DNA from: Yamagishiella unicocca
Lineage: Eukaryota > Chlorophyta > Chlorophyceae > Chlamydomonadales > Volvocaceae
Length of the DNA stretch: 64,000 nucleotides
Assembly (NCBI GenBank): GCA_003116995.1
Contig: BDSL01000005.1
Coordinates: 558,001-622,000, forward strand
Direction of reading: 5' to 3'
A program made the position numbers and the translations under genes. The notes under the pieces were generated by a model. That model made no database searches and was not told the DNA's origin. It worked only from the letters and a program-made list of their open reading frames with translations. Numbering within the stretch: position 1 is the stretch's first letter; each line of letters begins with the position of its first letter. This document shows positions 31,501-42,400 of the stretch, piece after piece.

Positions 31501-34500
31501 AGCCCTTGACCGTCTTCTTCATAGTGTCGCTGTTAAGGACCTGGGAGGAAGCCGGTGGGGCGGGGGCGGGGTAAGAAAGCCAAGGAGATGAACGCCGACG
31601 ATTAGGAAAGAGGAGATGATGCGGAGGAGAGTTCGTCATGGCTTAAACCGAGTGGAAGCCAAATGATCCAGCACCCGGCCAGGTCCTCACCTTGACCGTC
31701 AGCTCCTGCTGCTGCTGGCCCGGACCGGCTGGCAGCGTGAGCCCCTTGGTCAGCGCGCTCTTGCCGGCTCCAGGGATGGTCACGAAGTAGGCGGCCACGG
31801 CGGGGTCCGCGGGCGGCAGCGTCGTGCCCGCCCCCAGCCAGGCCGTCGCCTCCGCCGCCAGGCGGGCGCTGGCGGCGCCGTCGACGTCATCCTCAGGCAG
31901 CGGCAGGGTGACGTGGCGGACGCGCTTGGCGGCGCCGTCGGGGCCCAGCGCCGCCATGACGGCGGCAATCTGGCGGGAGCGGGAGGGATAGTAGTTGCGC
32001 CGCCGCATGTTGACTGAATGAGGGTTTACGACGACGGTTGCTATTGTTGGACTGTCCCAGCGCTGCTGGGGTATATGTGTCGTGCTGTCGCAGGTTTTCG
32101 CAAAGGTCAGCTGCCCTTTCAGGGACAAGGAGCAGCAGGAGGAGGGCAGCAGTGCGAGCCAGTGGGTGGTGAACTAGTGGGCCTTAAACATAGTCCTCGC
32201 GTAGAGCTGTGGAGTTGGCAGTTGGCAGCTGGCAACAGCACCTTCAATTTCTTACATATTACAAACGATTTCATAACCATTCCCTCTAATTCCCTCTAAG
32301 TTTGGTGTGTAGGAGGTCGCGAGGTCGCCCAGGGGGCCCCCCGTCTCCAAAGACCTCGCCATGTGGGTTTCACGGGTTGGGTCGGTGGGTCGGTGCGTCG
32401 GTGAGTCACACCTCATAAGTTGCCCCGTCACCTCTTGCGGTGCAGCATTGCTAAGGGTATCCCATCCTGAGCTGCCTAGGTCCTTCCACCGAGTTTAGGA
32501 TTGCCCTAGTGCTGTGGCTGTTTGTTTATATCCTTGTTGGTCCAGAGAGGTTGGGCAGGGGGAGCCGCTGTGAAGCGCAGCGGTCGAATCGACCAAACGT
32601 GCCACACAACGACGAGCTCGGCACCTTGCAGCGCAACTTGGTTCGGACGGCGAGCGACCGCTACTGCAATGATAATGACGCCACCTCCATTTATCGTTTG
32701 GCGTTGTCGCGCAGCCGGCGCGTCCAATTTTTCCCGGTGTCCCATTTTCCCCCAGTCCCCTTTCCCGCGCCCCAAGTCTGCCTTTCCCGCGCAAAACGTC
32801 TCTCACAACTCGGGCCACGACCTTCATCGCATCGCAGAGCCAATTTCTTCCCATCCGTACCCACATGTCGCGCCTCGCAACGCTGCCAGGCAGCTCCTCG
32901 CATATATGCCCCTGTCGCCGCCCACTGCACCGGCCCCCGCCTTCTCCAACTCACAATTTTTACCCCAATTTCGGTTCACGGATTTCCTGTCCACCTTGCC
33001 CCGGGCACTCACCTTGGCCTGTGCCAGCCCCTTTTGTCGCTTCGCGTCGGGGCCTCCACTGCCCTCAGGGGCCTGCGGCCGCGGCGCCGAGGCCGCCACC
33101 ACCCAGGTGAAAGGAGCGGCGCCGCCTGCCATGAAGTCCCTCAGCTTCTTGGGCAGCTCGCTATTCGGCTGCACCGACACACCGCGGGCGGAGGGTTGCG
33201 GGCAATCCGTAGGTCGGCAGCACTTCACGGAAAAATACAACCGACGAGGAATAGTTTGGGACAGTTGTGAGGGGAGGCAGGAGCGACATGGGGCGAAAGA
33301 GGGCGGAAGGGAGTAACCTTGGGGTGTGGGTAATGGATGGTGGAGGCGGGCTAAGCGGCGGAGGCCTAGGTGGTCGCGCGGAGTGAAGCGGTGAGTTACA
33401 GACGGGCCAGATAAGAGAATGGAAACAAACCGAACGGCGCATGGCGACATCCAGGAACACATGTTGGATGTGATTGTTTTGGCTGAGGGCAGCAAGGAGA
33501 AAGGTCTCGAAAGGTCTCAGAAACCGTAGACCCGTGGGTCACCAACACTGGTCCGGCGCAACCAGGGTACGTTTGGCCTGTAGCCTTCGAGGGCTGGGGC
33601 ACGGAGACAGGCGAGGGCGGGGCACGATCACCGTAGTGGGTCACGTACCGGCAACCACAACATGCAGGCCCCGGGCACCATGCCCTTGGTGAAGGGCGTG
33701 TCGCCCAGCTTGGCGGCGCTGAGCTCCAGGGAGGGCGCCACCGCGCGGCGGAGCGCCTGGGTCAGGGGCTCCGGGGTGTCGACGCAGATGAGGATGCCCT
33801 GTCCGTCCATCGGGGGGGTGGGAGGTGGGAGCGGAAGGGGAAGAGGGAGCGCGGGGGGGACGTGGGCTGCCTGGAGAGAGGAACGCCGTACGTCCCGCCA
33901 GACCCTGCACACCGCAGTGCGCGGCGCACCTGGAAGGCGGTTTCAGAGCGGCCGCTGAGCGCCATGGCTCCCCGCTGCCGCAGGAATTCCGCCACGAAGG
34001 GTTCCGCCGTGTCCAGGTATCGGTCCGAGTCGACTGCGGCGGCGCCACCGCGGGCCGCCACCCAGGCCGCCCAGCAGCGGGCGAAGTGCTGGACCTGCGT
34101 CCAGGGAGGGGCAAGCAGGTTCGCAGTTTGGGAAAGGTCTTACCGCATCACATTGTGAAACCAATGCCGAGGCGGAGCGGGGCAGGGCGCCGCGAGGCCC
34201 CCCAAAACAATTCACATGCGTCGAGCCCCACTGTGGTACCAAACCTCCCCTGTTGCCTTTCCCACTTGCCCTCACACACACCCGCGTTTACCCCCCTCCC
34301 CGGCCCCCGCGTCCCCTCCACCCCTCACTCACCTGTGCCACTTGCGAGGGCGGCAGCCCCCAGCTGCGTCGTACCATGTTGTCCACGTATGCCGTGTAGG
34401 TGGCGGCACCCTGCCGCAGCGCCCCCAGGCCGTTGCGGATAACGAATGTCATCAGGCTGTAGCCCACCACGCCGCCCTCGGACGCGGCAGTAGCAGCAGC

Positions 34501-37500
34501 GGCATCAGCAGCGGCGGCAGCAGCAGCGGCAGCGCTGTCGGGAAAGGTCCACATCAGCATCTTCTTCTTGTACCGCAGGGTGACGGCGGTTTCGGGGCGG
34601 CCCGCGAGCGCCCTCAGAGCGCGGACCTGGCAGGGTTTCAGGGTTTGGGGAGTGACGGGGTTAGGGTTGGCGGAAAATATCCCAACGTGTCCCAACTACC
34701 AACTCCCAACGCACCAGCAGCATATCCGTTGGATTGGCGCCCCCGGCGGCCGCCTCCGCCGCTGCCTCCTGAAGCGCCAGAGCCCGCTGGGACGAGCCGC
34801 CCGCCGCCGCCGCCTCAGCCGCCGCCTCAGCCGCCAGCAGAGCCTGACGGAGTGCAGGGGTGGGCGGGACGATGTGGGGTTTCGAGGAAGACCCGTGGAT
34901 GCGAGAGAAAAACCGTTTAGAACCGACGATGTGGGGTGGGGCGGCTGAAGAGATGTGCCCCTCATAATGGAGACCGTTTCGATGCAACTCCGGGATTAAG
35001 TTCGGCTTAAACGCCCTGTCATTACCGTGAGGGTTCAGGGGTGCTAGCGTCAGTCACGAAAGAGAGGTTGTGGCGTCTGTACGGCAACGTGTTGAGAGAG
35101 AGCCACCGCCACTCCCAACCCGTGCTCCGAAGTCAAAGCAACATAGCCAAAGTTTAGCAACCACATCCATACACTTTTACAGCGGCTTTCTCAACGGCGA
35201 ACAAGATACTCCCCGCCCATCTATCCCCGAGGCGTCTTCAACACGCGTCGCCTCCGTGTGTCGCTGTCACATGCAAGGCGGCGCAAAGCGCGCGTCGCGC
35301 CCCAACGCACCCACCTGGAGGCTCTGTGCGCTCAGCTTCGCCAGCGCCAACCGACTGTACAGCCGGCCGCGGCCCTCCGGCAGTACGACGTACGGCGCAT
35401 CGCCCAGCAGACCCTCCGGCGCCTGCGACGCCAGCGCCTCCGTCAGGCGCTCCCGGACGTCCGCCGCCGCGGCGGCGTACGACACCGCCGAGTGGGGCAT
35501 CCAAGCGGCGGCGGCGGCCTGCAGCCGCGATCGAACGGCGTCCGAGGCAGCCGACGGCGCCGCCGCCGCTGCTGCGGCGCCGCCTTCGACTGCAGGGCCC
35601 TTCTCTGCCGCCGCCGCCGCCAGCGCCTCCCGCAGCGCGTGCTGATAGGTCCGGCGGAGGTGCTCCGGCACCGCCGCCAGGGGCAGTCGAGCGGCGGCGA
35701 GCAAATCGCGGAGGGTGCCGAGGCGCTGCATGTCCTGTCGGTCGCAAATAAACATACAAACGGGCACGATGTGATACACCTCAAACGGGCACGATGCGAT
35801 ACATCGCCAAAGGGCACGACGTGATACACCTCAAACGGGCACGATGTTATACATAGCCAAAGGGCACGATGTGATGCACCGCAAAAGGGCACGACGTGAT
35901 ACACCGCCTTCATTAGTCGCTGGGCAGATGATGGTGGCGCCCAGGCCACGTTCGGACGCGGCGGCGGCAGCGGCGACAGCCCTAATGACCAGCCCCAGGC
36001 CGGGTCACACTCCCAGGCGCCGCACCTGAGGCCCCAACTCCTGCCCTGCCGCCACCACGAAGCCCTCCAGTCGCTCCCCCTGCCACTCGTCGTGCGGGTA
36101 GGTACCCGGCAGGTGCATGCAGCCCTCTGCCGCGCCCTCCGAAACCAGCTGCCCCAGCTGCCGCACAGCGTGGCCCGTGGGTCCGCCGCGGAGCGCCAGG
36201 CCGTCCAGCGCCTGCCGTACAGCCGCCGCCATCTCGCCGCCCGCCACGACCCACGTGTCGTTGGTGGGCAGGCCGAGCTCGGTGCAGAGCTCCAGGAAGG
36301 GCAGCCAGCCCAGGAAGGCTGGCGCGGCGGTGGCTGGGTCGGCGGAGTGCGCTGCGGTGGTGACTAGGTACTCGGCGGCGGGCAGCTGGCCGTGGTGACC
36401 GTGGCTGGAAGTCACCTAGCAGGGAGGCATTGGAGAAAAAGCCCGGTGGATTGACATACATAGGAGGAGGAGAGGCATTGTTAGTCGGGAGAGAGGAGAA
36501 ACGGGACCCGATCACCAATTCCCGGTCATCCCTTCGCCAGTGCGCACGTGCCTTCACGTCCGCCCCCCAATCCTTGTTGCCCAGTCCCCACCATTTCGAA
36601 CGATAGGCACAGCCGGCGGGCGGCCATGGTGGCGAAGAGCCGGTCCAGGGCGGCGGTGGCGGCGGCGGGGTTGTTCGGGTGTCGCCGGTCGTAGTGCGCG
36701 CGGAGCAGTGCGGCGCCCCCTGGTGTCACCGGGCATGGTGGGCGTTGTGGGCAGAGGCGCGCGCGGGCACTTGAGTTATTTTACTGGTTGTTTAGATTCT
36801 GTATGACATGAACACCAAGGGTTCTGTAGAAAGTCTTCCTACCGGTACTCCTCGCCCAGCACCCAGCCACAGCACCCTGCCACCCTGTCACCCAGCACCC
36901 TGCCACAGCACGTCTCCGCGATGGGTGGGTCCGCCCCGAGCACCCGCCACCCGCCACCCGCCACCTGGACACCCTCCTCCGCCCCACCTGCGGTGTACTC
37001 GTTGGCCACCGAGTTCTTCGCCGCCCAACCGCCATCGTACGACAGGGTGACTAAGCTGCCGCTGTGCTTGACCGTCACCACGGTGGGCCGCCCGCCAGCC
37101 GCTGCCGCCGTCACGGCGTCCGCCACTGAGGCGTCCTGGATGCGTCCGCGTAAGGGCAAAGGGGGCCCGGAGGGGTCAGGTTACCATTGTGGACGCGATC
37201 TCTGCGGGAGGTGTATTCTGTAAGCTGTCCTTACACCTCCTATCATCCGCGGTTACGCCTTTTCATGCTTTCATGTTCCAGAACTAAATCCCAGAACTTG
37301 GAAACAAATCACCAGCCCAGCCCAGCGATGTCGGTTGAATCCGCGACCGCTATATGTGTGTGTAGGGCGTGTAGGGCGTGTAGGGTGTGTGGCAGGAAGG
37401 GGACCTCCCACCGCCGCTTCGCCACCGGGAACCTAAAAGCCTGGACCAACCGCCAACCGCCAACCGCCAGTCGCAGCCCCCACCTGCCCCTCGTTCTCGA

Positions 37501-38565
37501 ACTTGGGCAGGAAGGCCTGCTGCACCCGGGCCGCCACCACCCGGGACAGGTCGGGGGTGGCTTCCACCTGGAAAGGGGGCGGGGGGTGTTCCACGTTACC
37601 AGGAGGTGAAGGTCGTCGGCTGGGTGGTCGCCTCCGCAAATTCCTAGTAAGTCGCAACAAGAAAGTCTCGACCCAATATGCACAAACCTCCAGGCCCCGC
37701 TTTGTCGTTTTAGAAATGCGCGGTAGTTCCCATCAGCTCCCCCCCCCCACCACCACATCGGTTCCGCACCTGGAGCAGGAGTCCACGGTACAGCAGCAGG
37801 TCCGAGGAGCTGCGGGGGCCACCGCGGACAGAGGGCAAGGGACCCAGGGGGTGAGTGCGGAGGGAACACCGGAGTTTGTTTGCATGTGGGCGGGTAGCGC
37901 CGTGGCGGCGGGAGGGTTTAGGTTTTTCGCGTGTCGTTGGGGCAGGGGGCACCAGATTGCGCGACCGCTCGCCCCAACATATGCTTCACATACAGGCAGG
38001 AGGTTGGGATCGTTGTGGTACGGCAACCCTGGCCCGGCCAATGTCGGGGTGATGCTGGGGAGGCGTACACACTTCCCCTGCTGGCGCCTCTGTGGATGCG
38101 CACCTGCACTGCTGCAGGTATTTTTTGAAGGCGTGGTCGCCGTGTACGTGAACGACCACGCTGAAGCGCCGGCTGGGTTGCTGCGGGGGGTTGACGCCGG
38201 CGCCGGCAGCCGTGCCCGCTGGCGCAGCACCCGCAGCACCCGCAGCACCCGCAGCAACCGCAGCGCCCGCAGCGCTCGTTTCTTCCTTATTGGGGCTCCA
38301 TTCATACACCTGTTCATCGGGGTTCGAGGCGGGTGATTGGGCAAGCACCGAAGACCATGGAAACCGTATCAAGAGTGAAAACCGCGATTGCGATAATAAG
38401 GGGGTTTGTGCTTGGACGCAGAGGCCCAACGCCTGGTGCGAATAGTGGCTGGGCGGGCCGGCGTAGTGGGCCCACCTTGTATGACACGGGGAGCCGCAGC
38501 TGTCGACACAAGGCCATCATATTCTGTACGAGCAGCAAGGACGCCTGGCTACTGGCGGGATCCAT
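28579..38565 (-). CDS. RNL: Plant-type tRNA ligase with permuted segment order
   Basis: 22 exons in phase, 1377 aa: 38476-38565, 38104-38309, 37770-37809, 37484-37567, 36988-37135, 36592-36719, 36026-36415, 35315-35734, 34715-34843, 34333-34626, 33930-34094, 33649-33798, 33013-33168, 31691-31969, 31488-31540, 30996-31132, 30682-30836, 30186-30524, 29548-29948, 29136-29241, 28939-29016, 28579-28764. The enzyme heals and seals tRNA halves after intron removal. Seen: FLPKFENEG (~133); KHSG with candidate adenylated Lys163; LCLSFEMV; LPTNDTWV (~281); RLEGFVV (motif IV, ~350); TFVIRNGL (~606); kinase P-loop IPGAGKSAL (~867) and ADKNLVP; cyclic phosphodiesterase HxT motifs HVTL (~1249) and HITL (~1312); SNLLPARL near the end. 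The start ATG has a GCCATGG context. Residues 1-112 hold the VVHVHGDHAFKKY...LYRG segment, which in land plants lies between motifs IV and V. About 190 extra residues separate ligase and kinase. Confidence 0.88.
34875..34922 (+). repeat. Dispersed intronic repeat, short copy (tRNA ligase intron)
   Basis: TTTCGAGGAAGACCCGTGGATG followed closely by GAGAAAAACCGTTTAGAAC resembles the first half of the repeat at 60948-61040. It lies in the intron between exons 34715-34843 and 35315-35734. Confidence 0.55.
35762..35911. repeat. 25-bp minisatellite, six units, in tRNA ligase intron
   Basis: GGGCACGAT/C recurs at 35762, 35787, 35812, 35837, 35862 and 35887, an exact 25-bp period. Alternate units differ (ACCTCAAAC versus ATCGCCAAA), suggesting growth by 50-bp dimers. 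It lies between exons 35315-35734 and 36026-36415. Confidence 0.9.
37219..37270 (+). mobile_element. Decayed 59-bp miniature element in tRNA ligase intron
   Basis: It starts TGTAAGCTG and ends ATCCGCGGTTACGCCTTTTC ATGCTTTCA, matching the 59-bp elements at 3465 and 3674 in inverted orientation, with a degraded middle and a mutated last TTACA. It lies in the intron between exons 36988-37135 and 37484-37567. Confidence 0.65.
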
Positions 38566-39448
38566 GGCTGGGCTGGGAAAGGAGGGCCGGCGAGGAAGCT
38601 GGAGCGGCCGCTGGTCTAAATTGCCCCGACCCGGACGGCTGGGGCCACGGTTTTGAGGTTTTGGGGCCCCGCCAGGTTTCCGGGGCGGCGGCGGTGGACG
38701 CGCTGGCGGTCGAGCGGAGGCTATTAAGCGCAAGCCTCTAGTATCGGAGCTGGTCGATAACTTTCCAGCGGGCGGTATGCACAGGAGGCGGCTCGTCGGC
38801 GATGTCAGCCGACGGATGCAGTTGGCGAGCGGCCTCGATGCACATGCAATTGCAGAAAGATGTGTGATCGGCATGAGTATAGTCGATTGGAAATGTGTGT
38901 CTATGCGGTGTGCGTCGTTCTGTATGATTAATTATGTGTATGCGTGTACGCCTGCATGGGCTTTCAATTGCCGCTGGCTGCCTGTTGGCCCCAAAGCAGA
39001 GCAGCTATATGTCGCTGCACATATATTTCAACACGTTCCTGAACACACTGCAACTCGTTGCACCGTAACTGGCCCATCTCGGACAGCACATCATTAGCCA
39101 ACTTTCGGAACTGTAGGAAAAAGCGACGTTTCAGTCATTGGTACCTTGTAATCCGTTAAGTATCTAGAGGCTAGGCCTCGCTCTTGAAGCGATTTGCCAG
39201 CGGAGATGTAGTCCCCACGGTTTGCTCCAGAACGCGTTGGGCCTTGAGCAAGGCAAAGCTAGGAGAGTCGGTGTCTCTGGCGTCTTGCACCCTTCACCGC
39301 ATAGTGGCGCAGCCACTATCACTGCGTCAGCGCTGGCAGGGGCAGCCTGTACTCGTTGCGCGCAGCCGCTCTGCTGCGCACGAAGAGTCCCTGTGCATAC
39401 AATTGCCTGGTCTTACGCAGCAACAGGCTATTGACGTCGCGGTCCACC
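38566..39448. promoter_or_regulatory. Divergent promoter region, tRNA ligase / MRS2
   Basis: This is 883 bp between two divergent start codons. It is markedly AT-richer around 38860-39180 than the flanking genes. No specific promoter element is claimed. Confidence 0.4.
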
Positions 39449-42400
39449 ATGTCCAGCGCGATGGGCCGACGGGCCCGCAGCGCCGGCAGCACCCAAGGCG
39501 TCCGGTTTGCTGCCTCTGAAACAGACGACGGCTCAGCCATCGCCATCACCCTCGGCGACCCCAACAGAACTCCGCACGGCCAGCTCCTGGGCGGTGAGGA
39601 TGACGTCGAGCATTCGCCGCGTTGCGCCGTGGACACCCCAGCCGAGACCGACGGCGAAGGCGACGCAGCCAACGAGATGCACATGGGTGGTTTGCGCCTC
39701 CTGCACCACGGGCTATCCAACGACGAAGGCAACTCTCGCGCCGATTCGGATGCTGACGGACCATTGGACGGGCCGCTGGATGGACCTCTCGGCGCGAGCA
39801 CGGACATCGACGCAGCGGCTGTTGGGACGGGCCACTCCGGGGACGAGGGGCGGCCGGAGGGGGCCCTGGAGCGGCTCGTCGGCATCGGTGCGGGGGCCGG
39901 CGGGGGCCGGCGCCACAACCGCGCTGTGTCCGGCAAGCCGGCCAAGCCTGGCAAGTCCAACAAGCAATCTGCCCTGAGGACCTGGCTGCGGATCGATAAG
40001 ACCGGTGACACGACGCTGTTGCAGGTCCGACGGGAGCGGCCATGGCTGGGTTCGGGGGAATCGGTGTCTACGGAGGAGGGGGCCGCTGAGTCGTACATGG
40101 GCGCCGTACAGTACGCGACTGGCGTGACCGAATTCGTCACCGCGGGTTGGGTCCAGGGGAGGGAGGAGTAGGGGAGGGAAGGCGGGTGGCAGGCGCCCGC
40201 TCTGACCCCTCGCTTCCTGCCGCAGCTGGTGCCGGTCTATTGCTGTTCGTGGTGCCAGCACTCTTGGGGGCGGTGGCGGGAACGCGGTGTGGGCTGACGT
40301 GGGGCCCACGGGGCGATAATGTGGGCGGGGTATGGATAGAAAGTAAGCCGGTGGTCCGACAAACCGGCAAAGGCGAGGGGATGGGGCACAGGTGTTGAAG
40401 TGGGTCGGGGCGAAGGCCGTGTCGTGACGGACACGGCCTCATGGCCGCCGGCCGCAAATCCAGGCAGGGTTCTGGGTGGCCAGGGTTCTGGCTGGCTAGG
40501 GTTCTGGCTGGCCAGGGTTCTGGCTGGCCAGGGTTCTGGCTGGCCAGGGTTGTGGGTGGCCAGGGCCAAGGGTCGGCGCTGAGGGGGGGCGGCCAGTTGG
40601 GTGCGGCTGCAGCAGTGGCCGAGCCTGCTGTGCTGGTGGCGGTGCGAGTGAGGGTCGATGTGGGTCGGGGAGGCGCGCCCCCCGTGGCGCTGGGGGGCTG
40701 GCGCCCAGGGCGCCCCGAAACCATGCTTCCTGCACTCCCGTGCCGTGCCTTGCGCATGTCCACGAGGCACAGCCAGCGCCGTCCGGTCCATCCGGTGCGG
40801 CGGGCGCGATGGGTGCCGCGGGCGCGATGGGTGCCCGCCCATGCGGTTCCGCTGCCGTGAAGGAAGCGGGCGAAGGCTCCGGATGCTGAAAACATGGAGG
40901 GCGCGAGGGAAAAGCAGCTGTGTAATACCCCGTCCGCAGCGGCTCCGCGCACCGCGCCCCTAAACCTGAAAACCCAGCACCCCTCCCCTCCGCCCCGCGC
41001 CCAGGCCGACAAGTGGCGCATCACGCACAAGCTGGGCATCCAGACTCGCGACCTGCGGCTGCTGGACCCCAACCTGTCCACCACCTACCCCTCCGCCATC
41101 CTGTGTCGGGAGAAGGCCATCGTGGTCAACCTGGAGCACCTCAAGGTCGTCATCACGACGTCGTTCGTGCTCATCGTAAATCCGGGTGGGTCGACGGGGT
41201 AAAGAGGCCGGGTGAAGGGGGCGCGTGGCGTGGGCAGGGGACGGAGGGGGAGGGGGGCGGGTGGCGGAGGCAGGGGACGTGGGCGGGGGACGTGTGTTGC
41301 TAAGGGGCGGGTGGCGGGCCGCCGGGCCGGGCCGGGCCGGGCCGATAAGCTCTAGGTTGATGACACCTGCGCTTGCCGGCTGATTAGCGGCTGCAGCAGA
41401 GGTGAAGGGGCCTGCGTACTGTCAGCGCCAGGCAGGCAGGCATCCAGCTGGGAGGTCAGCGACCGGGACCCTCAGCCGCCCCGCTGGTCTTTCATGCTGC
41501 CCCCCACCGGCCCGTCCCGTCTCCTGCCCCTGCCCCCAATCGCCGCTGTCCCCCTTCCCTGCCCCACGCCGTCCCGCGCCTCCTTCCCTTCGTCGACTCA
41601 CCGGCTTGCCCCTCCCACGCCTCCTTTGCTACGTCGACTCACCGGCTTGCACCCGTCCTCCCCGTCCTCCCTCCCTGTCCTCTTCGTCCTCCCTGTCCAC
41701 GGCCCGCAGAGGAGGAGCGGGTGATCCGCTTCATCAACGAGGTGAAGGGCCGCCTGGCGCCCCACGTGGCGGGCATGCCGGCCAGCAGGTCGTACCAGGT
41801 GGGTGTGTTTTGGGGGCTACGTAAGAGAACCGGCAACTCGACATGGGAAGTGTAGCGGGCGGGTGCGGAGGGCGCCTGAGAGGAAACCCGTGGGTCGGCA
41901 CTTAAAAGTAAACTTGGACATCAGCAGTGTGCATCAGCGAGGCACCCGCGAGCCGATTTACCCGAGGTGGCCGACCTGACCTGACCTGACCTGACCCGAC
42001 CTGACCCGTCCCCCGGCTCCGCCCCCGCCCCGTCCCTCTCCTGTAGTCTCTCACGGACGCGGAGCGGCTCAAGCTGGCCCCGGGGCCCTCCACCCTGGGT
42101 CTGGACCTGCCCTTCGAGCTGCGGGTACTGGAGTGCTGCCTGGACGTGGTGAGAAGGGGGGCTAAGAGGGGGGGGAGGGGTGGGTTGGAGAGCGCTGCCT
42201 GGACGTGGTGAGAAGGGGGGTTGAGAGTGGGGAGGGGCGGGTTGGGGGGTAGGGAGGGAGGGATAAAACCCGTGGACACGGCATGGCAGAATGAGAGGAA
42301 AGAAGAAGTGAAGTTGGAGGGGAGAGGGCGCCAGGCGGTGGTGATGGCGGTGGTCCCCGCCAGCGGTGCGATCCCCGCACGGCGCGGTACTCGAGGGGGA

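Noticed and set aside
32509..33316. Plus-strand frames of 253 and 264 aa
   Set aside because: They lie over a tRNA ligase intron and exon 33013-33168 on the opposite strand. They are open because of GC bias and have no family motif.
40467..40572. Regular repeats resembling a CRISPR array
   Set aside because: The repeats are back-to-back 16-bp units without spacers, inside an intron of a eukaryotic gene; this is a minisatellite.
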